Shown here: positions 1-11,840 of the stretch, piece after piece
Layout: each line of letters starts with the position of its first letter
Position numbering within the stretch: the stretch's first letter is position 1
Program-made: the position numbers and the translations under genes
The notes under the pieces: model-generated
What the model was told of the DNA's origin: nothing
The model's database searches: none
Seen by the model: only the letters and a program-made list of their open reading frames with translations
Assembly: GCA_035048485.1 (NCBI GenBank)
Contig: CM068584.1
Location: 61,231,458 to 61,295,457, forward strand
Source of the DNA: Pteria penguin
Taxonomy: Eukaryota; Mollusca; Bivalvia; Pterioida; Pteriidae
DNA: 64,000 nucleotides
Direction of reading: 5' to 3'

Positions 1-3000
1 CGAGAGATAGATCACTGAACACAGGTAAAACTCTCGCTGACAAGTACCTTGACATTTGTTATGTGCACATAAATTTATAGCGTATCTTTTTAACTATACA
101 CTACATATATTTGTAAAGAGCGGAAAATGTGCATGAAATTAGGGATCACAAATGAGATAGGTTGCTACTCATATTATAATTAATATATGTGTAAAGTATG
201 GAGAGGGTATAATTTTCATAGGTCTTTGTGTAGGTACCTACATGCCTATCTTAAAAACATACATAAGAAGGGAATGATGAATAGAGGGAAACATGTGTTT
301 GCTGCAAAACATGACACTAAATATTTTATGACTGGAAACATTACAATATCAGTGTAACTTCAACAGTGTCCTTTCTCCTCCTCAGTTATCCTTCACCTTT
401 CATGCTTAGTTTGTTTTCATAAGAACGACATGTACATTAACACAGTAAATGTTGATCAAAGCCAAGGTATATAGGAATGGGATTCTTTGAATTCTCACAG
501 TTTAACGAAATATGGACTGTAAAGCATATCATAAAATCAAATATATCATGTAGTTCACATATTATATTTATCTTTTACAAGGGACAGAAATGTAACCCCT
601 GTTTATTTCATCCCGAAAAGTGGAAAATCTTTAGAATTGGTTTGGTTTGGTTTAATGTCATGCGTTTCGAGAAAAAGCAAGAGACTCGCACAGTATGTCA
701 GAAACGATAAGAGACAAAAACAATTACACAGCGTTGAGATTGAATACCTTTATTAATTCATAATTTCGAAGTCGCTGAAATCGCTCCGAAAGTGAGTAGT
801 AGCAGAAGCGAAGACCTTATAAATTAAACATCCATTTGTTGTTTTTGTGCTAAAGAGCTATTTTTCTGTAATTTTAACTAATCATCTCTGTTAACTCACA
901 ATTTTATTTCGCGGTTCAGACAAAAGAAATGGCCGTTTAGTGTAAAGAGTTTTCAAAGAATACTGACTTTTGTGATGTTGAGCAATACGAAATACGAAAA
1001 AAATATTTTCAAAATAGCATTATTTCATGTTTGTCAGCAGAAGGGAAAAAACCAAGAAAACAAAAACAAAACCAAAAAAAAAATGTAGAAGGACGGATTT
1101 ATGCTAAAATGTGTGCGTTAGTATATCCACGTGTACATCACTCTTTTGCGTAAACACATGTGCGTTTTCATTTTAAAAAGTCTGATCAAGTGTCGTGTGA
1201 AGCGATATTTTCTTTTGTATCATAAAACAACTAGTTTAAGCGTATAGTCTACGAGGTCATTAAACAATTTGAGCCATATATTGCTTACCAAGACCTATTT
1301 GTTCAAGATTAGGACAATTACATATCCTGTAAGGAATCAATTACATATTGTAGTCCACACATTACATTTATCTTTACAAGGAGAAGAAAGGTAACTCCTT
1401 CGGACTTTACCACGAAATGTTTTATAGTATGAAATCTTTACAAAATATTGAACTGTCTGTTCACGATCCTTCCTGTCAAGAATTCTCTCAATATTTCAAC
1501 AAATCAATAGAAATGAAAAAAGTGTTATCATGCACCATTCATATCCATTTCCTCCGCTGCATATTTGTGCAAGAAGAAAAACGTATAAGTAACGAAGCTA
1601 TTGAAATTTAGATGCGGCCTTTTCTATAGTAAATTTTTCTAGAAAATAACGACACACGCATTATGACGTCATCTGGAACGTTCGAAGTTGATTTGGGGAA
1701 TCGTGATACTTTTAGAGGCTCAATCTCTATGTAAAAGCACTAAATACTATGAAGGCAACGAAACTGAAAATAACGCCTGAGGTGGGGTATATATCAGGAG
1801 GTTATTGACATCAATTAATAGAGAGCCGCAACGGAAAACGTTTGAAGAATCGAATTTCTTTTATTTGAAATGAATTACCTCCCCAGTAATAATGGATTCA
1901 TCAAAATTGACACTGTTACCCGTCAAATATAGCTCAATATTTAACATTAAAATGTGAATATACTCTCTGTTATTCGAAAAGTTTGTGATTATTCTAAGAG
2001 TTTTGAACAGAAAGCGTTACGATAAAATGAAACAGAGGATTTATCTTAACTTGAATTCTTTTATCTAGCCCAGACAGTAGTTTTACATTTTACTCTATGA
2101 AAAAGAAAAATCGAAACGTAAATCAGAACATAAAAGACGAGTGAAACCTCCTGACTTTGCTAAAATGACGGAAAAGGGCGAGGTGATAAGATTTACCGTG
2201 ATTTAACTCAATCGCCTGTGTTAAGTTAAAATTTTACTTCGGGGCAGAGGCAAAAGACAAAGTCGTGCGGTGTGAACTCACATGGATTACTGAAGCATCA
2301 GATAGATAAAACTGTCGCCAACAAGTGCACCAACATTTGTGCTGTGTAGAGTATTCAATACAATGTGCACGAAATGGCTGCAAAAAAAATCTAAAATCTT
2401 CAGTATGCTTACAGAATAAGTGCGTAAACTTTTTGATATTTCTAGATCTGGGGCCTAATATTTGTTCCGTTACGAGTTTTATAATGAGTATAAAGAGACG
2501 AAATATTTTGAAAGATATACTGATTAAAAACAAACTATAAATTCTGATGGACTCTGCAAAAAATGAGATGAAGAATGATTTTATATTTATCTGCAAAGAA
2601 TGCATATTTTGCAAACATACATATATAGCATAAATAAATAGAGGAAAGTGTGCTTACTGCAAAATGTGGCACCTGTTACCTTGTTAGTTAATATTAAAAA
2701 TATCACAATATCTGTGTTATTGCAATAGAGTCCTTCCGCCATCTTCCATCTCTCATTTATATAGATGAATTTTAATCTTAAAAAATCCAACCACATTTGA
2801 ACTGTAAAAATACAGATAAATTGGTTCACTTAACTACTGTCTCAAAATTTCGGGGTTAGAAAAGAAGTAACTGTGGCATCTATTACACTGATTGATATAC
2901 ACAAATTCATGAAACACATGTGCCATTTTAGAGGTATTGTAAAATCGATTAGAGTTTGTGGTGCACGCATTCTACTTAAACATGTCACAAAGGAAATAAA

Positions 3001-6000
3001 TATAGAACATATATAACCTTCAATTTTGAAAGAAAGGTAACTCTTAATTACTTCATCGCGAATAGTAAGTTTAATATGGCATTAAATATCTATGATGTAA
3101 TGAAGTTTACTTCAATGTAATACTCTTTAAAACAAGAACATTGTATCCTTATTGCAAAAGGAAAATAGAGACGACGGCATCTAGGGAAAGTTGAGATCAA
3201 TTTCTTTATACACTCCTACTTTAAAACTCGCTGAAAATGATTGAAAAAGGCGGGGTGATCCGATAGGGGCTTGTAGTGAAACGTTGGGAATATAATACAA
3301 GAACAATATTGAACGAGTTGGCTAGACCAAAACACTTCAATTTATTGCTTTTTGCGAGATATGATGTCCGGACTATAGTTAGTGACCATGACTCACGGCC
3401 ATATCAAATACTTCACTAATCTGACGAGGACACTTATACGAGTGGAGACAGTTTCGTATTGATTATCGCAATGTAGACTAAATACGAAACGTATGGCCTT
3501 GAAAAAGAACTTAAGACTTTTATTCTATTTCATTGCCTTTCCGTACAAATTTATTCAGATACAAATCTATTTCACACAAATTGAGCCGATAGAATTCGAA
3601 TACTTACATTGCATATATTTCAATACGTATAAAAAGTTTGCTTTTGATATCTGTATCCAGTTTCAATACATTAGTAAATAATGATGATAATAAAGCCATT
3701 TCCTTATAAAGATACTGACCGGCACAGTGCACTCGTCTTGACAAGAGTCTACCAGAATAATTATATATAATATATATGTGATGTTGAGTAACATTCATTC
3801 ACAAGAAAGGAGGAGACACAGCCTGGTCACAGACTCAAATAATTGTCCTTAGTGATTTCGATATACTATCAGTAACGCTATGGTCATGACAAACATTTGG
3901 ATAACATACATTTGAAATTAAAACCGAGGCCCAAATCTGGATGCGATTAAACATGATTAACCGGGATTTTTGCTTCGGCAGCTAACACCAAATTGAACCT
4001 CACTCCTTTAAGATATTCAAAAAATGCATGATAAACTTGAAAGTAAAATACCTTTCCACTTCCTCACTTAGTAACTAAATCATAGGAAGCACTACTCTGA
4101 AATGTCTTTTTTTCCTGGATCCACTCCTGGATAGTGTAACATACATAAATGTGTACTGACTATTAAAAGACACCATATTCAACATCTTCTGTGATTTTAC
4201 GTAATTCTATGTTTAAAAACAATTGTTAGAATAATGTTGACCTATCTAGCAAAGTGATTTCTACAGTTTAATGCATACTTATCAACTGAATCATATAAGA
4301 AGGAAACAGATGTACGGCAAAGTAGGAAACAGGGGCCTTACTATTTAAGTGGCTTTCTTCCTCTACTTTAGTCATCCTTCACCTCTATTGATTTATCTTT
4401 CATTTCCATACGTGTGACATCGGCAGTATATTTAGTAAACAACAAGAAGTACCAATGGGTTAAATAATATAAAATGGTAGTTGTCAAATAATGGTTCATT
4501 TCAATGGGTTAAAATGGCTTGTCATTTTGTTTAATTTGTTCGGGTTAGTTTTCCTTATTTTAGTGTTTCCCTTTAACTACTCTTCTATTTTAGAGATAGA
4601 TTTATCTCCTATGTTTTCAGATATACTAACTTTTGAACCCTCCCTCCCATCCCTTGTCATGTCACTTCTTTTATAATCCACGTTATTGCGTAAATATTGT
4701 ACGGTTTTTTTTTTATCTTATTGCATTATTATTGTACGTTATTTCTGTTGTTACTAGTTGATATAAATTTTTGTTGATTTCTTTTAATCTTGCATTATGT
4801 TAAGATGTCTTTCAGAAGATATTCATTACGCAATCCACTTAAGGTGTCGCCACTTGTATTTTCCACTTGTTATATATGAATATGCTTTCAACAGTACACA
4901 TTACACGCCTTATGAGGTAAACACACTAGGTACATTGTAGTGCTGTGTGTTTGTGTGCCTGAATTTTATCCAGTGGGGTAGTGTATATAGGATGTATAAG
5001 TCTTAGATATCTGACCAAGGGCTAGGAGGATGGAATTAACAAAATTGTTATTCAAAGTTCAGTATATCATTCTTGGTTTATATCCACAGACGCAACAAAA
5101 AGGAAGTTGTCATTGAACGACAATATGACTTTTCCAAAATATCTATCTTTAGATTATTGTTATCTACCCCAAACTATATCTTGTTAATATACAGAATCTT
5201 GTGACTTTAAACCTGCGAATCGTTGTGGATTGCTATATTCAGATTATCGTTATTTTCAATTTCTTATCTTAACCCATTGGCATCTTTCTAGAAAATCAGT
5301 CATAACGGATTCCAGAAATGTTATAGTTTCGTAGGATGTTCTACCCGTGTTAAAGGCATATCTCTAACCGAGATATCCCTATACCTGTGTATAGTTTCAT
5401 ACAACCTGGTGCCGTCTGAAGTAAATTGGAACTAATTATATTTTACCTTATATATTAACAGCAAAGAACGTATTTCATGTGCCAATATATAATGGTATAA
5501 GGAACCTAGAATAATTATTTTTCCTCGCTTATGAAGGAAAGATTGAAAGGCACAAAAATTAACCTTTCATGCCATTTGCATGAACAAAATTTAATAAAAT
5601 ATGTTATTGTTTGCTATTTTACTATTAATCCCCGTAATGCCTTCGTGAAAAATACACATACCCTTCCCGTCTTCCCAAACGTTTCTGGATCTTAGACTGG
5701 ATATTGCAAGAGATGTGATTATATGAAAATAGAGATACATAGGTCACAATTGTCAGACAGAAGCGGAAGGCATAGGTCTGAATTTTTATCAAAGAGAAAA
5801 GATATAACTAAACTCAATAAAACGTTTTTCTTACTCACAATTAAGTACGTCAGATGTGTCTATCTCCATATTATACAGCTTCCATATCAAAAGAACTTCT
5901 TTTAACATTTGTTTATTTTCAATATCCACCCAGAATCGTATTTCCTGTTAGAATTCTGAATTACACTTCCTTCTTAACATTCAAACCATTATGCGTCCTA

Positions 6001-6389
6001 CAAAGAAGGCTGATAAAATGCCAGTAGCATGGAACTTTAAACTGCGACATGCCAATTAATTGCTTAGTTACGCTATTGTTCCTTTTCAATCAATGCACAG
6101 AAAAGGCTGGTTTATTATAACGGTGTGTTTACTGAATATGGTCATTGTTTTGTACTTGTCAGTCCCTTATTCCTTCACTGGGACACTCTAACCTTGACCA
6201 ATTTCTGACATTGTAATAAGATGATTTTATGTCAAAATGACCACAGACCGTGGCAACAACCTGTCACCTACGTCTGAAATAATTTCGGGCAAATATAGTA
6301 AGGTCAAGAGAGAATATTACCTTTGACCATGGGCAAGAAACGATTCATGCTTTAATATATTCCATGCAAGATTCTGTTTTCATTATTGC
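1..6389. other. Gene-poor region of diverged direct-repeat modules
   Basis: I saw no supported gene. Two short modules recur here and later in the window, always on the same strand. One is an AAAGGTAACTCYT-type motif, seen near 592, 1390 and 3034. The other is a pyrimidine-rich ATCCTTCACCT module, seen near 385 and 4370. A pair near 30-70 and 2305-2345 also matches (CGCTGACAAGTACC-like and CGCCAACAAGTGCACC-like). The sequences near 5165-5260 and 6000-6085 look like diverged copies of each other. Confidence 0.45.
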
Positions 6390-6539
6390 CAGTGGCGGAT
6401 TTAGAGGGCCCTTTTCTTTCGCCACATATTTACAAGTTAAAATCCAGATTTGGCACTAAAAATGACCTAGTAGTTTGGTTAATATACATGTGGAAACCCA
6501 CCCCTCCCCCTTTTTTCGAAAATTCTGGATCCGCCACTG
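6390..6539. mobile_element. Short MITE with 16-bp terminal inverted repeats
   Basis: The element begins CAGTGGCGGATTTAGA and ends TCTGGATCCGCCACTG. These arms are inverted repeats with two mismatches, spanning 150 bp with no coding capacity. The CAGTGGCGGATCCAGA end type is, from memory, common in non-autonomous DNA transposons of marine invertebrates. No clear target-site duplication is visible. A related GGCGGATCTAGA start without a matching end occurs near 24791. Confidence 0.65.
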
Positions 6540-6884
6540 ATTGTCAACTTTTACTTTCTTGTTGAACGATATTATGCTTATACAAAACACTCAATTGACA
6601 ACAGCAATGACATCAGGCCTCCACTTTCATTGTCTCAACCGAATAAAAGGACATCCATGAACCGGCTGACTTTGAATAACGAAATAGTATGTTTCTGTAT
6701 TTTGATGTAAAATAAAGGTACAGAACGGTCACAGGAAGGGCGCACCAAGGTTTCAGCAAACTGTTTTGAGGTTTTGGTTAAGCTTGTTATCTATTGCAGT
6801 TGTTGCAGTAGAATTCTGAGTGGAGATTGTTGTTAACGACACCATATAATTAAAATGCCAATTTTGCAAAATCTAATTTGTATG

Positions 6885-7125
6885 TGACGGGTGTTGCTAG
6901 CAAGCAGGAGAGGCTCACTCTCCCCGGGCACCTGATCTCACTCCATCACAGGGGTTCACATATGCTCTTTGAAGTAGACATATTATGTGATTTTCTATTT
7001 GTTTTTCATTTTCGCTGATTTTGTATGTCCTTTGTTTTAATGATTTTTGGACTTGTGCTTTGGATTTATCCATCATCTTTACATTGAAAGCCGGATAAAT
7101 AAAACCAAAACAAAAAATCTACATG
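6885..7125 (+). repeat. Dispersed repeat fragment (TGTTGCTAGCAAGCAGGAG type)
   Basis: The sequence GACGGGTGTTGCTAGCAAGC, followed by CCCCGGGCACCTGATC, closely resembles 57585-57640 (GGCAGGTGTGGCTAGCCAAA, then CCCCGGCACCTGACC). It looks like the 3' flank of a bivalve retroelement. A run of about 22 C follows at 7131-7153. Confidence 0.45.
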
Positions 7126-7389
7126 ATAACCCCCCCCCCCCCCCCCCCCCCCCAATAGTACTTTAACTTACAGAACTCTTTAAAATTGAAATTGAATACC
7201 TTTAGTACTGGTGTTTAGTGACCCACCCCTCTATAGTCAGAATCTATATTCATTTGGTTTTTACGACATTTTCTTTTATACTTATTTTCCATGGTGAATA
7301 TTTCAAAGACGTAAAGATCATTACATTTTATTATATATTAAAATACTACTTATCGGCCAAGATAGTACTATTAAGAACATGAATGAAAA

Positions 7390-8245
7390 AAATTACTTCT
7401 TACTCAGGGATACAGATATCATAAAATTCGAAAAATGTTTGGTAAATTTTATAGACCTTATTCAAACATTTTATCTAAATTCGGAAATGTTACTTTTCAA
7501 CAATATGTATCCAGAGGAATTTCCCATCCCAATTTTTATGGTGATCTAGTGTACAAACTAACGAGGGTCAAAGGTTCCGATCATTTCATATCGGCTGGTT
7601 CTTAAATTATTAAACGCCTTCGACATCGACAGTATGACCCCGAAATCATTGCTAAGGCCATAGGTCTTGTGTTGGGTGCCTATACAATACAATGCAGACT
7701 TTTACTTGAATGTTGCAAGCTGACTAACAGGGCGGCTGGGGCTCTATGACGGGCCTTGTCCAAACCTTTTCAGAGGAGACAAGATCCTGATCCTCGTCCC
7801 CTCTGACTATTAGACGGGACTCCTATTGATCAAGAATCTGTTAATGTCTCCTTACATATTTTTGATAGCAACATATTCTATAATTTTTTCGTCCATAATA
7901 ATTTTTATGACCTGCCTTTTAGGGAAACTTGTTGATCATTTTCTCTATATGGAGGATTATTGATAAATTTTATATGTGTGTCCTTTGATTGTGCTGCTTT
8001 TGCGGTGAATGGGAAGGTGGGCGCCCATAAACCGGTTAACCACACAATCGAGTGACGTTTGTTACTTCAATTGACCGTCCAATGTCGGTATCATAACCAC
8101 AGCATAATCGAATATTTCTGTAATGTTCCGTATATATTCTGCTGTTGTCATTTTTTTTTTGTGTGTTGCAGGTCCTTGGTGATTTGTGTCACACAGATTT
8201 GTCAGATGTCTTCTGGTGTTTTGTTTTGTTTTGAAGTTTTTTTTT
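7390..8245 (+). pseudogene. Degenerate retroelement ORF fragment
   Basis: From about 7430 one frame reads through RKMFGKFYRPYSNILSKFG, then GISHPNFYGDLVYKLTR, then a stop, and continues RHRQYDPEIIAKAIGLVLG before further stops near 7748 and 7806. The ISHPxFYGDLVYK and RQYDPxII blocks recall the region after the reverse transcriptase in repeated ORFs of molluscan retroelements, possibly Penelope-like. That assignment is from memory. At least three in-frame stops show that it is dead. The AT- and T-rich tail (about 7850-8245) leads directly into the next element. Confidence 0.45.
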
Positions 8246-10612
8246 AGCTCACCTGAGCCAAAGGCTCAAGTGAGCTATTGTGATCACCGTCCGTCGTTAA
8301 CTTTTCACATTTTCGACTTCTTCTCCAGAACCACTGAACAGAATTTGATGAAACTTGATAAGCATGTAGTAATCATGGTCCCCTACAAGTGTTGTTGTTT
8401 TTCGTCCGGATTCATCAACAGGTGGCGCCACCACAGGCAAAAGTAGGTCAAAGAGGGTACCCTCCTTTGACAAACTTCTTCAGACCGGGGGCATACAGAG
8501 ACAAACCGAATGCATAGGAATGATCTAGAGGGATGTGTGAAGAAGTGTTGTTATTTTTGGTTCCGTTCCGAAATCAAATTTTTGACGTTATTTTATGTTT
8601 TGGATTTTTTATGAATTTTTTAAGACTTTCAAGAAAAAGGGGGGTGGGATAATTGGTGTAAACATTTCACAGTTTGAACTTTTTCTTCGGAACCACTTGC
8701 TGAATTCAATGAAACTTGGCATGCATCAAATACTCAAGGTCCCCGACAAATGTGGTCATCTTTGTCAGGATCCATGAACAGGTGGCACCACCACAGACAA
8801 AAGTAGGTCACAGAGGGTACCCTCCTTTGACAAACTTCTTATTCAGATCGGGTGCATACAGCGACAAACCGACTGCATAGGAATGATTTAGAGGCATATA
8901 GGAAGAAGTGTTGATATTTTTGGTTCCATTCCGAAACCAAATTTTTGACGTTTTTTTTCATTTTTATTTTTAATGCATTAAAAAGTTATTATTTTCTTTT
9001 AGTAAACATTGATGCATTCATTTGGTTTCATTTAAACATTTCTATGGTAAGGAATGCTGTTGTGAAGGAATTTTTTCAATATCTCGATTTTTGAATTTTT
9101 TATGAATTTTTTAAGACTTCCAAGAAAAGGGGGGGGGGGGACAATTTTTCATATCTTCAACTTGATCTACAGAACAACTTGAAGGATTGTGATAAAACTG
9201 GGTAGGATGCAAGTACTCATAGTCCTTTTCAAAGGTTTTGTTTTTTTGTGCGGATCATCCAAATTGGTTAACAGATAATGCCACCATGTCTAAAAGTAGG
9301 TCTCACAATGGTACATATACCACTTGGTAATTGAAATATGGAGAGTAGCGGTTCAAATCCAGCTGTGGTCAATTTTTTTTTTTACACATCTAAATAAGTT
9401 TTTAGATGTTTCTCAACACTCAACATATGAAATTAGGAATTTTACGTTTAAGACTTCCAAAAAAAAAGGGGGGGGGGTTGGCCATTTTTCGCATTTTCAA
9501 CTTTTTCTACAAAACTGTTTGAAGGATTTTAATAAATCTTGGTAGAAATAAGTCACTTATGATCCTCTTCAAATTCTGTTGTTTTCTTCCAGACCTCTTT
9601 ACAGGTGGCGCCACCATAGTCAAGAGTAGGTCACAAAAGAGTTCCCTCGTTTAACAATATTCTTTTTCATACGGGCTGTATACAGAGACAAACAGAATGC
9701 ATTGAAATGATCTAGAGGGATGAGTGAAGACGTATTGTCATTTTGGTTCCCTTCCAAAATCAAATTTTAGAATTTTTTTCGACATTTCTTTGGACTTGGT
9801 GATTCAATGCAGAAAAAAGTGTCATATTTCCTAGTTAATTGATAATGATGATTTCTTATGGACTATTGTGATCATAATTATGGTAAGGATTGTTACTTTG
9901 AAAGAATTTTGTCAATATCTCAATTTTTGGATTTTCTATGAATTTTTAAGACTTCCAAATGAGGGTGTATAGGAACAATTCAATCACATTTTTCACTTCT
10001 GCTGTTATACCACATAAAAGATTTTAATGAAACATAGAATACATGAAGTACTAAAAGTCCTCTATCAATTTGGTAAATTTCATCCAAATTGGTTAACAGA
10101 TAATGCCACCATGTCTAAAAAGCAGTTCTCACAATAGTACATATACCACTTGGTAATTGAAATATGGAGAGTAGCGGTTCAAATCCAGCTGTGGTCAATT
10201 TTTTTTTTTTTTCATTTCTTTACACATCTAAATAATTTTAAATGTTTCTCAACACTCAACATATGGAATTAGGCAATTTTAAGTTAGATCTGGACAATAT
10301 TTGAAACAATTGTTGTTCATGACCCAGACTTGAAATCAGTCAACAAAAGGCCCCATCTAAAGAAAATGACTAACTTGTTGCCCTGAATGACTTCTTGCAG
10401 AGACAAAGGAAATGCTTAATATCAAAATCACCTGAATGGATGTGCAAAAAAGTGTTGTTTTTTATTCTAGCCTGAAATAAAATTTGACATATTTTCAACA
10501 TCTGTGTTGACTTAGTCACATTAATGCAAAAATAAATGAATTCTTCCTTCATGCATGACTGATAATCTAGGTACTCAGGTGAGCGATATAGGCCCACTTG
10601 GGCCTCTTGTTT
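8246..10612 (+). mobile_element. Compound non-autonomous element with terminal hairpins and internal repeats
   Basis: The element starts with a 31-base hairpin (8246-8276, AGCTCACCTGAGCC paired with GGCTCAAGTGAGCT). It ends with the hairpin AGGCCCACTTGGGCCT (10590-10605) followed by TCTTGTTTTT. GCTCACCTGAG at 8247-8257 and CTCAGGTGAGC at 10574-10584 form a perfect 11-bp inverted pair. Inside are repeats carrying CAGGTGGCRCCACCA at 8420, 8779 and 9602 and CAGATAATGCCACCATG near 9268 and 10100. Because 8779 to 9602 and 9268 to 10100 are both about 825-830 bases, an 825-bp block was itself duplicated. The same end type is, from memory, widespread in bivalve genomes. It has no coding capacity. 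Confidence 0.7.
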
Positions 10613-11209
10613 TTCTTGCTTTGGTGGTTGAGAAACTGAAGATATGTTAATTTCTCGACCGATAGTGTCATTTTAAACGCAATTGATACGTGCATATCTC
10701 TAACTGAGATACACAATGGACGTATGCGTTTTTTTCCAAATACCTATTCTGGTGTCGCACGACGTGATTTCGATTTAATTACCCTTTAAACAAACAGAGA
10801 GCTTTATTTCCCAACAAATACCGGTACGAAGCGCATAGATTTCATTCTATATGAAGGAGAGATCCATAGGTACAAGGTAATATAACTTTTAAAAATCAGG
10901 TCTTAATCCTTAAGTAGAAAAATAAAGTTTGTTCAACATTCCGTGAAGCTCTTTAGAAAAGAAAATTATACGAAAAATAGTTCAAAAATGTCTCATCATA
11001 CGCAACACTCAAACAATTTGCAATATCAAATGGGGTAGATAAATTAGTATCTCTTTACTGTCAAGTAACATGGCTGAGAAAACCCAAATGCATATTTCGG
11101 TAGCGGTTGTGTTTACAATTTTATTTGTTTTTTTTTATCTCGCCCTTATGTGCAAATATACTACGAAGATTGAAAATAAATAACAACCTCGTGTTATCCT
11201 CCTCCATCA
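10613..11209. other. Non-coding stretch with weak similarity to 5340-5600
   Basis: There is no gene. The motif GCATATCTCTAACYGAGATA occurs near 10693 and 5356, each followed at similar spacing by CTGGTGTCG or CTGGTGCCG and then TATGAAGGA. This suggests a diverged repeat of about 250 bp. Confidence 0.35.
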
Positions 11210-11840
11210 TAAATGTCCAAGTGGCTGCTACACCACAACGCCTTGTATAATTATTGACATTGGACATCGAATAATCCAGCAGGATCTGTTTTATAGCAAT
11301 AGTTATACAATATTGCAGTTGCAGAATATCCGTCAAATTACAACATGACGTCACGATGGCCCATTGCATTATATGAAGTGGTATTATCTGCCAAATATCA
11401 ATATGCCAAGACATGCTGTAAATTTATCATCAAATCCATTTGTTGAGTAGTTTCACATAAAGAGGTTGGGTCTATGTTTTATATTTTTGAATATCAAAAT
11501 AACTTTAATTTAATTACACCATTTTAGCAATTTGATCTCGGTATTAATACACATTTACTCTTATTACAAATTTATAAATATTATTGATAGGCATCCATTT
11601 ATTGATTACAACAAAATTTAATTACAAAGTTGAACAACCTGCCTGTGCACTTTTTGAATGTGTGTTATTAATACTACAGAGAGACTCTGTGTGTGTAACT
11701 CTACTTAAATTAGCTTGTGAAATTGATCCAATAACGGTCCTTTTGAAGGAATTTGAAACTGACGTGATCAAACAGTATTAACATAATAGCATAATGAAGG
11801 CAGACTCAAATTGCAATTACTCCGTCATGTTTACACAAGA
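11210..11840 (+). repeat. Long dispersed repeat, partner of 20260-20810
   Basis: Shared landmarks in the same order are ATGACGTCACGATGGCCCA, AATATGCCAAGA, CCATTTGTTGAGTAGTTTCAC, TATAAATATT, TATTGATTA and GTCATGTTT. Divergence is considerable. The small open frames inside are not conserved in the partner copy, so I do not call them genes. Confidence 0.55.

Noticed and set aside
2234..2829. 126- and 80-codon minus-strand open frames
   Set aside because: Hydrophobic, low-complexity AT-rich translations without any domain; they overlap diverged repeat modules.
11121..11781. Open frames of 97 and 65 codons
   Set aside because: They lie in and beside the repeat shared with intron 4 of the receptor-like gene, and neither frame is preserved in that copy.
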